A stretch of 64,000 nt of DNA, taken from contig NC_092403.1 in the NCBI RefSeq assembly GCF_009017415.1, forward strand, positions 496,001 to 560,000, given 5' to 3'. Shown here in pieces: positions 22,601-33,104 of this stretch. This DNA is from Aspergillus flavus (taxonomy: Eukaryota > Ascomycota > Eurotiomycetes > Eurotiales > Aspergillaceae). The position numbers and the translations under genes are program-made. Numbering within the stretch: position 1 is the first letter of the stretch; each line of letters starts with the position of its first letter. A model generated the notes under the pieces. The model was not told where the DNA came from and made no database searches. It worked only from the letters and a program-made list of their open reading frames with translations.

Positions 22601-25482
22601 ATCGAGACGTCAATGTATCAGCGGCGCACTCAGCGGGCAAGTCGTTCAGTACGATAAAAGAGGCCACATTATGTCCGGGTCGACCATGCGAAACGGTGAT
22701 CCAGTGTCATTTCAATTTTCGTACCGGAAGCATGCCAAGTTTGATGATGAACTACTACGAGCCGAGTTCGTTTCCGGGCATAACAAGATCCAAGTTGCCT
22801 GGTGCATGCCGCCTCGTGCTCGTCCGGATAAGTTGAACAAATGGATCCCTTATCCTCGTGTCACGGAGGCCACGTTCACGAAAGAATCAGACGTTTACAA
22901 TGCGAAATGGACATACGATCACAAGTTTCATCCCATAATTTCCACCACTCTCAACGGCGAGCCCTCGCCAACACCGCCCATGATACAAGATGACTGGTAC
23001 AATGTTTTGCAGAAGCCGAAGAACTGTAGCTTCCTGGATGATAACCCGCTCTTCTCTTTCTCTTCCGTAAAGGCCGGGTTCGTATCGCGCATGTTTGGGT
23101 TTAATGTCAAGCGGTATCCCATTCCCACATCGCTCGCCAGAGAGCATCTGTGGAAATCTTGGAAAAGCGGAAAGGAATTCGACGCAGCTACCACGAGATG
23201 GATGGACGAACTTCTCTTGAGGTCGGATCGAGTGCTTAACCCGTACTGGAGAAACAGAGATTTCGGCAGACTCGATGCTGCTGGAAAATACCTCGATGCC
23301 TTAGGAGACACAGTGCTTGCGAGGGTTGACATGGACCCAGAAGTCAGCTCCTGGACATGGCTCGCGTTTAAGATGAGCGATTTGTATAGTTTCGGACAGG
23401 GTGGTGATGCGCGTATCAACACGAGAACACTCTCGACGCAACTACAGGATAGCGACAGCCAACTCCATATTCTCGCGCTGGATACAGCGACTTGGCCTAA
23501 CGAACCTGGCGGTGTCTCAGCATGCCGACGGGATTTGGTCAACAACCTCAAAAGTACTAGATGGCATATCCTTGCTGAAGCCGCTAACGATTTCGGTGTC
23601 CCCCGGTTTCAGATAGAGAGAAATGTGCAATCACTTGCAGTCGTGCCTCAGTGGGGTCTGGACTTCCTCAACCCTACACACGGGGTTTTCCAGAGCTCGC
23701 TCGATTCAGAGGTTGCGGAACGGTCATTCGACACGCGGAAAAGTGACATTGAACAGAATTTCATACCCATTCTCACCAGTCTAGTCCGCTGCGCTCGCAC
23801 CACTCATCACACCCGCCAGCATATTGAAGAAGCTACGAAGGCGTTGATTGATCTGAACACCTACTTCGAGTCTTCCCGGAACTGGAACGATGTCTGGATG
23901 AGTGATGTGGTGAAGGATGCCTGGAGAAACCTATGGTTAGCCGACGATATTGATGGCATCATGCCCATATCACAATGGAGAACTGCGGAACATCCGACGT
24001 TGGTCCAACTCGACACCGCGTTGGATATGTGGCATCGCTGTAAGTTCCTTTCCTCAACGTCTTTGCCTGGGTATAAGTACTGACTAAGGCTCGTAGATCT
24101 GTTTGTCTTCTCTGTTCCCGTCCCCGAAAAGATTCCCGATATATTCCAGGCATCACATCATTTCACAGGCGCCACGTATGGTGTCGTCTGTAAAATCAAG
24201 CGGAAGTGCGCACTGCATGTATGGGATCATTCCATCAGCTTGAGAGAAATGGTCACGTTCTTGTCTGGCGCTATCTCTTTCGACTCCTCCTTCGTCAACA
24301 CCACTCTCATCCACCTGGGTCGTCTGTCCTGCATCCTGGCTGAACATCACGCGGACGTGGTCTTGCCGTGCGCCGCGTTCTTCAATCCCGGCTGGGAGGC
24401 GGAGTTGGGAACTTGTGAAGGTGCCCTGCAGCATCGTCGGGCATTCATGCGAAAGATCGATCCGGTGGTCAACGGAATCACTGATATGGAGAAGTACAAA
24501 CCCATCGAGACTATCAAGACCGAAACCCCTACTGTGGTTATGCTGTCCCATATCCGGTACGTTCTATTCCAATTATTGAGAGTATCTCATCTCAGGTTGC
24601 TAATATCCGTGATAGATATGTGAAGGATATCAAAACAGCCGTCATGGCCACCGATGTGATAGTCAACCGATGGGGCTTCAAGGACTATCGCCTCCACATT
24701 TACGGAGACATGGAAAAGACCCCTGGATACTCATCCGAATGTCAAGAAATTATCGCGTCCAAGGGGCTTCGTGATCACGTTGTGCTTAAGGGTCTGGGTA
24801 ACCCATCTGTGGTGCTCCAGGATGCTGTAAGTTCCCCCTTGACACCGACGGAAAGTATGTTGATATGCTAACGCTCTCTTAGTGGCTTTTCATGAATTCT
24901 TCCATTTCCGAAGGTCTGCCATTGGCTATGGGAGAGGCTGCATTGACAGGAGTTCCCGTTGTCTGTACCGACGTTGGCGCGTCGTTCTGCGTGGTCACAG
25001 ACAGCAAAACTGGAAAACGGTTCAGCGAGGTCGTCGCGCCCAATGACGCCCTGTCTCTTGCTCAAGCGCAAATCCGAATTCTTGCCTTGGTCGATGAGTG
25101 GGCCCCGTTCGCCGAGGACGAGGAGGGCTATCAGCCGCCGAAGTTGTCACTGCGCCCCAGTCCCGAAGAGGTGGAGCAGATCACGAAGCGGATGTACGCT
25201 AAAACTGAACAACGACGTCGACTCGGTATGCGCGGGCGTGATAACGTGCTCAACAATTTCTCAGAGCACCGGTATCTCCGGGAACACGAACAGATGCTCT
25301 GGATTGGCAAGTACCAAAGCCGCAGCTTCATTGCTCGGGAGCGGATGGCCTCTTCGAACAGCTCCTTGGGCTTCACCAAGGAGAGGGTGCATTTATCGCA
25401 GCCGTCTCGGACGTGGTGGGGAAGGTTACGACGTGGACAGGGCCAACTCAGCTCTGCTGGGTCGAGCTCGGAGTCCGTTTGA
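16620..25482 (+). CDS. giant membrane glycosyltransferase, PelF-like GT4 C-terminus
   Basis: Nine exons (16620-16688, 16743-16832, 16912-17820, 17876-19756, 19840-22224, 22275-24039, 24097-24556, 24616-24826, 24883-25482) join without a frame break into 2,789 residues. Residues about 24-45 form an N-terminal membrane anchor. Residues 54-400 look like a TIM-barrel sugar-active domain (GIDVWLELSPPAYM, then GALMWMKGNEV). About 845-1370 is a multi-pass membrane core with at least ten hydrophobic spans, and a further span lies near 1755-1778. A beta-rich region (1780-2360) precedes the GT4 domain (about 2370-2720). That domain shows PelF-type marks: HVWDHSISLRE, VVNGITDMEKY, YVKDIKTAVMA, YGDMEKTPGYSSEC, and the E-x7-E motif in SEGLPLAMGEA. 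PelF-like enzymes polymerise HexNAc sugars from UDP-donors. From memory, the Aspergillus galactosaminogalactan cluster contains a large GT4 of this kind (Gtb3/Gt4c); homology to it is my inference. The role proposed is synthesis and export of an extracellular polysaccharide. Confidence 0.88.
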
Positions 25483-26381
25483 TATGATTGTAGATATCTT
25501 TTGTTTAAAGTTTACGAGATATGTTCATAGACATAGACTAGTACATATTGTTAATATTAATGATAATGGTATATACAAGAACTTTCTTTTTCACTTAACT
25601 ATGGTCACATATTGATCTCCTGATGAGAAAATGTAGTAGGATTGATGGTTATCTCTTCATGAAGAACGAAATGTAATCGAGATAGATAGAAGCGATATAA
25701 CGTGAACTGCCAGAGAGCAAGCGTACTCCCATCTTTATGAGCCGTACCTATCTGGAAGCCAGGTTAGCTAGGAGATTGCCAGGTGAGATGCACATCCTAA
25801 TACTTCTGGATTTCCTATTTAGGTAGTATGGAGGGAAAGGTGGTGATTCATTCGGAAACTGATTCCTGATGACGGGTTGTTACAGATTCTTTGTTGGTTT
25901 CGGGTTTCTTTGTTCCTTTGTTTAAGTGAGTCGGTGTGGTTGTATCCATACGCTGGTCTGCATTCCTGGCGGGAATTGTGGGACGGTAGTAGTACTGGCA
26001 TGTCATACTACCTTTTCTACCAGCCCTGAGCTGCAGTGTGCTGGTAGTACTCCGTACCGATTAGGGTATAGACCGCAGTTGCCCGATAGAGACCATTCAT
26101 ACTTATTCAAGGTCAAATCTTTCAGATTGAATGTATTATGAAGCATGTTTCTGGTAGATCCACACAAGAACACCATTCCCGCTTTTCTGGATTATATGAA
26201 ACATCCTACTCCTTAGTATATGTAAAACACGATTATTTATACTCCTACATGGATGCGATGACTTCGATAGTACGCCGGACTATCATTCCCATCTTCACTC
26301 TTTAGTCCACAGGACTTGGGGTATCTAACTGGTTTGGAATGTGGGTGGTACTGCTACTGGGTCCAAATATCCCCCAATCGG
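25483..26381. other. convergent intergenic region
   Basis: About 0.9 kb between the 3' ends of the GT4 gene and the F-box gene. It is AT-rich, consistent with 3' UTRs, and no gene is seen. Confidence 0.5.
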
Positions 26382-28193
26382 TTAGGATTTGGACACGTCC
26401 GCGATGATTTTGTAGGTGGCGGCGTGGATGCTTAAAGGACGGGTTCGTGGGTATACTGCTCCCACGATTTGGTGGTTGGGTCCATACTGTGGGTAAATCC
26501 CTTCGGACAACTCGATGAAATGCGCCTGGGGTCGGGCCTCGTGCAGCATGTCGAGAATCCGCTCGCTCCAGAGACCCGAGCATTCGTCGTCAATGAGCTG
26601 GAAATACGGGTTGAGAGGCGGGCAGGCTGAGTCCAGATCAATGAACCGAATCCGCATGTAATTCAGCACTTGGTGGGTATTGAGACTATGTACCGCGCCG
26701 GTGATCAATCGCTCGAACGCCCGGATGAAATGGAGGTTGGTGATCCGCGAAAAGTCATCCAGGAATGGCAGTCCGGAGCTGGTTCGCTTGTCGCGGCAGC
26801 AATTCTTGACCACCAGATCTAGCGATCTCAATTTCGAGGACTTGGGTGGCCAGGTTGACAAAGAACTTCGCGTGGGTTGGAACAGACACGCACAGACCTT
26901 GCCCGTGAACGCGAGGGACTCCAGATGTGGTATGACATCTCCGAGCAAGCGACATAGATGAGGAGGGTTGACTCCGTCGCCCAGCCAGCTGGTCTGCGTG
27001 CTGTCCTTGCTGTAGAATCCTTCCAAGCTAATATTAAGGTGCACAATGGAGGGCGACAGTCGTCGTAGAATTTCTGCGATGGTATGATACCCTTCGACCT
27101 TCGGTTTCGCGTACGCACAATGCCACTCTTGTAAACCCGGCAACGCTTCTGACAAATTGTGCCAATGTCGATGGTCGCGCATAATATTCCAAGCTCCGCG
27201 CATTACAAACGAGCGAATCTCCGGTAGTGTCGGCAGCCGCTGGCCGGAGAATCCACACGGATCGTTCCTGAAGTGGCGTACCATCGGCGGCTTTTTGCAG
27301 TGGCCTCCTTCGAGGGTCAAAATGCGTGCCTCCGGAAAGCACGACTGGACGTGATAAAAGATCTCCTCTAAAGTGGCATTATGACTTGCGTAGTGGTATT
27401 TGTAGTCGTTTCCATGGTTGGTATCGGAATCGTCCCATACCATGGTCGTGTGCGCGGCGGCTCCATCCACATCCTCGTCATTGTATCGCCGGGCCGGTAT
27501 TTGAGAAGAGCTATTCTTGGTGGCTCGCTTACCCCATACGGGGATCCATATCTCAACATGACGGACATAGCTGGCTAGAAGGGGATGCGCCCGGAACCAA
27601 CGTGCCGATTCGTACAACTCCTCAGTCGTGCCTTTAATTTTGACTAGTCACGGTCAGACAGATTCTCCGAACAACGACATTACCCTCGACTCACTATGTC
27701 TGTAGATCCGATCCTGCACTAACGATCTCCACACCGGCGAGATTAACGCTAGGTTCGACAAAACTTTCCGTCGTGGGTGACGGAGAGATTTATTCCAACT
27801 TCGACCGGGCGATTTTCCCGGACCGGTCGTTGTGAAAGCTGCCGCTCGTTCGCCGAAAAGGTAGTCAAGGATGGCTTCGTGGATTTCGACGGGGAGGTTT
27901 TGAAACTGCAGTTCTGGCCGGAGGGGATGTGGTGCATCCACAATGATCTCCACATCTTCCATATCGGTATCCACAGGGGACTGGCAGGCCAGCTGGCCAG
28001 GCACTGCGGGAGGGGCGATGGGGCCATCGGGCAGCTGGAACTCTGCGCTAGTACTTCGAGTTGATTTGGCATATGGAATCGACGACGAGACCGAGGCTCT
28101 CGCCAGCGAATTTACAGAAACTGGACGGGGGGGAGGAATGGCGGAAATCATGAGGGGCGACGAGGGCGGCAGGACGACCAACTCGGACGGCAT
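26382..28193 (-). CDS. F-box domain protein
   Basis: Two exons (28193-27695, 27643-26382) give 586 residues. A low-complexity Pro/Ser N-terminus of about 100 residues precedes an F-box-like segment (LQFQNLPVEIHEAILDYLFG) at about 113-135, followed by LSNLALISPVWRSLVQDRIY, the usual second half of fungal F-boxes. Such proteins are substrate adaptors of SCF ubiquitin ligases, binding Skp1 through the F-box. The remaining 400 residues contain irregular leucine-containing segments (LPTLPEIRSFVMRG, HLESLAFTGKVCACL) and could form a degenerate LRR-like substrate platform. The target is unknown. The intron splits the motif IYRHI with good GTGAGT and CTAG signals. Confidence 0.78.
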
Positions 28194-30059
28194 CGAGCAA
28201 TCGGGGGGAGAAGGACCAATAACGCCAAACAGTAGGAATCAGATGATCGTCAGATCGTGAATGTAAGGGTTACTAAAAAAACAAAAGAAAAAAAAGAAAA
28301 ATGACCTCAGTGTCAGCATAGACTTTATTTTGGGATCAATTTTGGGTTGTACAAAATGTAAAGAAAGAAGGGAGGAGAAAAATTTATGGCAAGGAAAAAG
28401 CACGCAGAAAAAAAGAGAGGCTGAGACATACTGCAGGTCAGAGAAGCAACCAGTGGGTGAAATCGGGGGTGGTGATTAGAGATTCAGTATGCGATAAATG
28501 GGTTCAAATATGGATGGTTTGGACTGCAAGCGAATGACGACCCGACCAAGCTTACGAGCAGCCAGCGTGGTCCATGACGGACAGGCGAGGGGGCAGAAGA
28601 TGCGTGTCTAACTGTCAGTCGTCGCGCAGGAAAGAGGGGGAGAAAGAAGTCAAAAGATCGATGCAAATCAGGCCGTTAGGCAGCTCCCCAGGTGATGTGA
28701 TGACGATGGTGTATAAAAAAGATAAGAATAATAATCAATCAATAATAAATGTGGTGGAAGTGGAGACCAGAGAGGAGGAAGGGAACCACCGTCAATCAAA
28801 ACGATCGCATCCAGGGCGGAGAAGAGGAAGGAAGGGAATTAATCTCGTTCTTTGGAGTGAATGATGCTTGGTAAATTAGAATTGGAAGACGACGACGAGA
28901 GAGGAAGAGGAGAAAGACAACTGAACGGGGGGACGGCGTAAGAAATGAAACAACCAGGGGATTCGATGTAAATTTATTGGCAACGCAAACTAACTTCTGA
29001 TCGTTCAACATTGCTTTTTTTATTTCTTTTCCAGGTTTTTTTAACTTCTTTTGGTTTTCATCTGTTCAGGTGGACAATTATTGAGACGGACGGAGGTTTG
29101 AAAAGTTACCGTATCGTGATACTGCCAATACCACTTAAGGTTTGTCAAAAACCACCCGTACACATGAAAAAGGAACTAATCGGATGTTATTCCAGTTTCA
29201 TGACGATCATGCCATGTTGATGGCAGACGAGATCCGAATTCGATATGATCAGTATTTCCCTGTTTCGGACCAATTTGCGTCCATATCCCAGTCGGGTCTT
29301 CCTTATCGGTGGACTGCTCATATTTTGGGTTTAACGAGGCTGATTTCTATGGCGATCCTCCTCATCCAATGAGAGCGTCAGTCCAGGTGATCCGGTGATT
29401 CTGTATCTATCCAAGCGTATCGTCATCGTAATCTTTCTTAATAATAGACTTCCCCTCCGCTGCAAATTTCGATCCATACCCGATGAAGCAATCAAGGGCT
29501 TCATATTATTCACTATTATTTACGTCCCTCACCGAGCTGAAACAAAGATTGAATATATCATCTACTTTCTTCTAGAAGAAGAAAGTGACAAGGTATCACA
29601 TCATTATCCTCTCTATAGAGCAAGGGAGTGAATTAGAGGTTCGACTCGTCTTCCCTCGCTGAACAAATAAGCTTCTTCAAAAATCGAGATGCTCAAGTAC
29701 AGGGACCCACAAAGATATATATTTGTTACCCATACGATCCGAAGCAGAGCATCATCTTGTACTAGTCCTTATAGAGATTAAACCGCTCGAGCCGTGTATT
29801 TGCAATGACGTCCAAGTATATTTTTCTAGCTCATCGACCAATTCCTCATACTGGGTGCGGATGTTTGTCTGGGTAATATACAAACACCTCGATGTTCTTC
29901 TCTATTTCCAAAACAATAAATCGCTCAAGATAGCAATTCTATTTATTCACCGCGTGCCAAAACATGAAAAAAAAAAGGTAACAGCAGATATACAGGTTCC
30001 TAAATCAGAACACCAACCCAAATTCTATATACAAGTCTATAAGCAGTGTATCATGAAAT
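28194..30059. other. intergenic, purine-rich then AT-rich
   Basis: 1.9 kb between the 5' side of the F-box gene and the 3' end of the transporter gene. The stretch 28,280-28,900 is strongly A/G-rich on the plus strand. It probably includes the F-box 5' UTR and promoter. No gene is supported. Confidence 0.5.
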
Positions 30060-31836
30060 CTATGACCTCGTCTCATTGCCATCCTCCACATGTTCCTCTT
30101 CGCTCTTATCAAAATTGCCCTCCTTAATCTCGAAGCGGAATCGCTCTTCCTCCTCCTTCATCTGAGCCTTAACCGTCTCGTTGGCCCGCCACACCGGCTT
30201 AACCTCGAACAGGCGGTCCACAACTTCCAGCGGGACACCGCTAGTCTCGGGAATGAGGAAGAAGGTAAAGAAGAAGGCGAGGAAGGATAAGGCGGCGAAG
30301 AAGAAGTACACTCCATAGCCCATCTTGGCGAACATTTGCTCCGTGAAACGGGAAACAAGGAAGTTGAAGAGCCAGTTACTGGCGGTGGTTGCGGCCTGGG
30401 CCAAGGAACGAATATTGGGGTCGAAGAATTCCTATTCATAGTTGATCAGCGACGGTACTTTTAGTCAACTGTGTCAGAAAAAAAACCTACCGAGTTGATA
30501 ACCCACGGTGTGCCGTTCCATGTAGGCGTGTAGATCGCTGTCCACAGGTAGAAGAAGAAGATAGCTGCAATACCACCACCGTTCAAGTGGTCGGTGGGGT
30601 TTTCCTCGGGCTGGACGACGCAGATGTAGGCACCGATAATCCACATACAGATCGAGCCCGTGATGGCACCGATGAGGAGGAGCTTCCGTCTTCCCAACTG
30701 GTCGACCAGGAACAGAAGCCACACGAAGGTCATGACGGCTTTCACCACGCCGAACAATCCTGTGGTGATTCCGATCGTATCGCTATTGACACCGATACTT
30801 TTGAAGATGGTGGGACTGTAGTAGTTGATCGCGTTGATACCCGATCCATTCTGCCAGAAGAACAACATGCAGCCCAGGAAGAGACGCCACATGATCTTTG
30901 GGCGTGTGCCAACAGACTGGAAGGGTTTCCAGAATCCAATACCAATGGTGGCTGCCTGCTCTTCAAGCGCTTGGTCGATAGCAGCCACCTCCTCGGTGAT
31001 ATAAATATCGGTCTCGCTCAACTGACGAATCCAGCAGAGGTTTGCCATTGCTTCCTGTCGGCGGTCCTTCAGGAAGAGCCACCGAGGGGATTCCTTTGTC
31101 CATAAGGCACCAGCGAAAAGCAGCCCAGCCGGAATCAGCTGAATGGCAAATGGGATCAACCATTGCGTATGGCCAGGTTCCATGTTTTTTTGGACACCGT
31201 ACTAAGCCGGGTTAATGTTAGCAATGTGTACATGGCTCCGAGCGGAAAGGGGGAAGGAGTAAAAGGTATAATGCCAATGAAAGGCGTCAGACTACTCACG
31301 TTGATCCAGAATCCCACCATACCACCAATCTGCCAGCCGAGCTCATAGAGACCGACAAGTCGCCCACGGATGGCCGGAGGTGCCAGTTCAGAGAGATAGA
31401 TTGGGACAATGTTCGAGGCGACACCAGTACCGAGTCCATTCAGGACTCGTCCAGCATACATAATTCCAAGTCCGCGGGAGTGGTTGGCACCCAGCTGGAG
31501 ACCAGCTCCTAACGTAAAGATAGCTGAAGCGATCACCAAGCTCCATTTGCGTCCCAGGAAATGGCCAACAGGGTAGGTTAAGAGGGCTCCAAAGAAGGCA
31601 CCGGCAATGAACAGCGAGACAATATTCTCGCTAATCAAGTCCACCTTCGCAGATGACATCTTATCCAAGCCGAATTCCTCTTTAAAGGAGTCCAGTGTGA
31701 TGGTTGTACCAATAAAGGCACTAGTATAACCGATCATATTGGAACCACATGATGCAATGCCTGCGAGCAGGTACACTCGCCAGTTATAGACACTCTTAGG
31801 AGTAGGACGATCCTCGACGACGTTAAGGATGCCCAT
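30060..31836 (-). CDS. MFS sugar-porter family transporter, quinate permease (QutD) type
   Basis: Three exons (31836-31300, 31201-30491, 30431-30060), all phase 0, give 539 residues with twelve predicted membrane spans. The N-terminus ILNVVEDRPTPKSVYNWRVY and YTSAFIGTTITLDSF are close to fungal quinate permeases (QutD/Qa-y). Sugar-porter signatures are visible: GRVLNGLGTG, PPAIRGRLVGLYELGWQIGG, ESPRWLFLKDRR, FFWQNGSGINAINYYSP, DQLGRRKLLL and PETSGVPLE. It should import quinate or a related cyclic polyol or sugar by proton symport at the plasma membrane. No other quinate-utilisation gene is in the window. Palindromes resembling the QutA/Qa-1F operator lie 690-750 bp upstream. Substrate assignment is by resemblance only; other sugar porters share most motifs. 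Confidence 0.85.
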
Positions 31837-32521
31837 CGCGATGGACAGAGGGTCGAAGAATCAAAGGACGTAGGGAAGGTGACAGAGAAGATTCTTCGAC
31901 ACGGAGCGACCTGAGATGAACAAGGGGTAGGTGATTTTGAACACAACAGGAGTGAGACCTGGGCCTGGAGAGCATCTTAAAAACTAAATAGACGTGGATG
32001 GACTCTTCACTCGAACTATCTCCACAAGTTCCGTCAAGGTCCGCCCCAGACTGGGGCGCCATGGGGTTGAATCAAAGAGCTGCGATACGTCGAGAACTGC
32101 GATGGATGCTTTCTCCATGCAAAAATTTGCTTTGCCACGGTCCCCCGGCGAGTGGGAACGTGGGCCGGGGAAGCGTTTTCCCCAGACTGTTTTGACTCTT
32201 AGCCGCGAAGAAATGTTCAGCCGCAGCGATCATGCTTATATTCTCTACATAGAAGCGACGTGTGACCTTCAAGCTGATCCACATATTCACACAACTTTTC
32301 CCAAAAAGTGGTCTTAGACGAAGTCTTCGTCAGCGTGGGAGGTCGGCCGTCACAGCATTGGACGCGACTCTTCCGAGCTAGAGTCCCTAATTCATTCATC
32401 CACCTTGATGAGGGCTTTCCCGGTGAACCACGTCTTTACCGCATGGGGCATTTTACAGGGGTCGGGTTGGCTTGGCGGGGGGCGAGAGCGTCCAAACTCC
32501 AAAGGTTGAGAAAGGCTTCCT

Positions 32522-32537
32522 TGGTAAGCGAATATCC
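32522..32537. promoter_or_regulatory. QutA/Qa-1F-like operator, site 1 (imperfect)
   Basis: TGGTAAGCGAATATCC agrees with the published consensus GGRTAARYRYTTAYCC (recalled) at 13 of 16 positions. A further half-site, CGCTTATCC, lies just downstream at about 32,543-32,551. It sits 686 bp upstream of the permease start codon. Confidence 0.4.
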
Positions 32538-32586
32538 CGGGATCGCTTATCCGGGATTTCGTTGAGTGAACGTCAACCCGATGCCG

Positions 32587-32602
32587 GGGTGAGCGCTTAA
32601 CC
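32587..32602. promoter_or_regulatory. QutA/Qa-1F-like operator, site 2
   Basis: GGGTGAGCGCTTAACC matches the consensus GGRTAARYRYTTAYCC at 14 of 16 positions and is close to a perfect palindrome around GAGCGCTT. Located 751 bp upstream of the QutD-like start. The link to quinate induction is inferred from the match and from the nearby gene. Confidence 0.45.
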
Positions 32603-33021
32603 CCACTGAAGGTCGGAACCTTGCCGAGATGCCGTTGATCTCGGTGCTTTAAAAGCTCGACTGCACCGCACACCGGTGTATTAAAAGGGACAAAGATCTC
32701 ATCCATGGGATTCTGTTTACCCCAGGATCCAATACCCGAGGCCATATAGGTATACCCATGCATGCAACAGGGTATAGACGGAGTAATGAATAGGATCCCA
32801 TGCATAAACTCTGGATGAGAGAGACCGGCAGTCCGTAGTAGAAGCTTTCGCCAACCCTGAACAAGAATGGACGCTAAACTGTATTTGGGCTCGGCAAAAG
32901 GTCACGCGAGGGAATCAATGACTCGCTCTCCTTTTCGGGTAAGATACCCGTAGAGCCCTAAATGACTTACCAATAATTTTATTGTTATTTAACACAAAAG
33001 GTTTCTTTCTCTCACCAATCA

Positions 33022-33093
33022 TCCGATGTGGTGTAATGGTTAACATCGCTGTCTCTCACACAGCAGCTCGGGGTTCGATTCCCCGCATCGGAA
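33022..33093 (+). tRNA. tRNA-Glu (anticodon CTC)
   Basis: Cloverleaf folds cleanly: acceptor stem TCCGATG/CATCGGA (7 bp), anticodon stem GCTGT/ACAGC with loop CTCTCAC (anticodon CTC, reads GAG), T-arm CGGGG-TTCGATT-CCCCG. The D-arm region GTGTAATGGTTAACAT doubles as the A box and GGTTCGATTCC is the B box. No intron. The discriminator base is A at 33093. Confidence 0.95.
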
Positions 33094-33098
33094 TTAAC

Positions 33099-33104
33099 TT
33101 TTTT
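33099..33104 (+). terminator. RNA polymerase III terminator of tRNA-Glu
   Basis: Run of six T starting six bases after the mature tRNA end, the standard Pol III stop signal. Confidence 0.8.

Larger units (their letters stand above)
31837..33021. other. upstream region of the transporter gene
   Basis: About 1.2 kb between the permease start and the tRNA. Apart from the operator-like palindromes at 32.5-32.6 kb no gene is seen; frames here are chance. Confidence 0.5.

Noticed and set aside
22928..23551. 207-codon minus-strand frame inside the giant GT4 gene
   Set aside because: Antisense to an exon whose forward frame is continuous and joins correctly with its neighbours.
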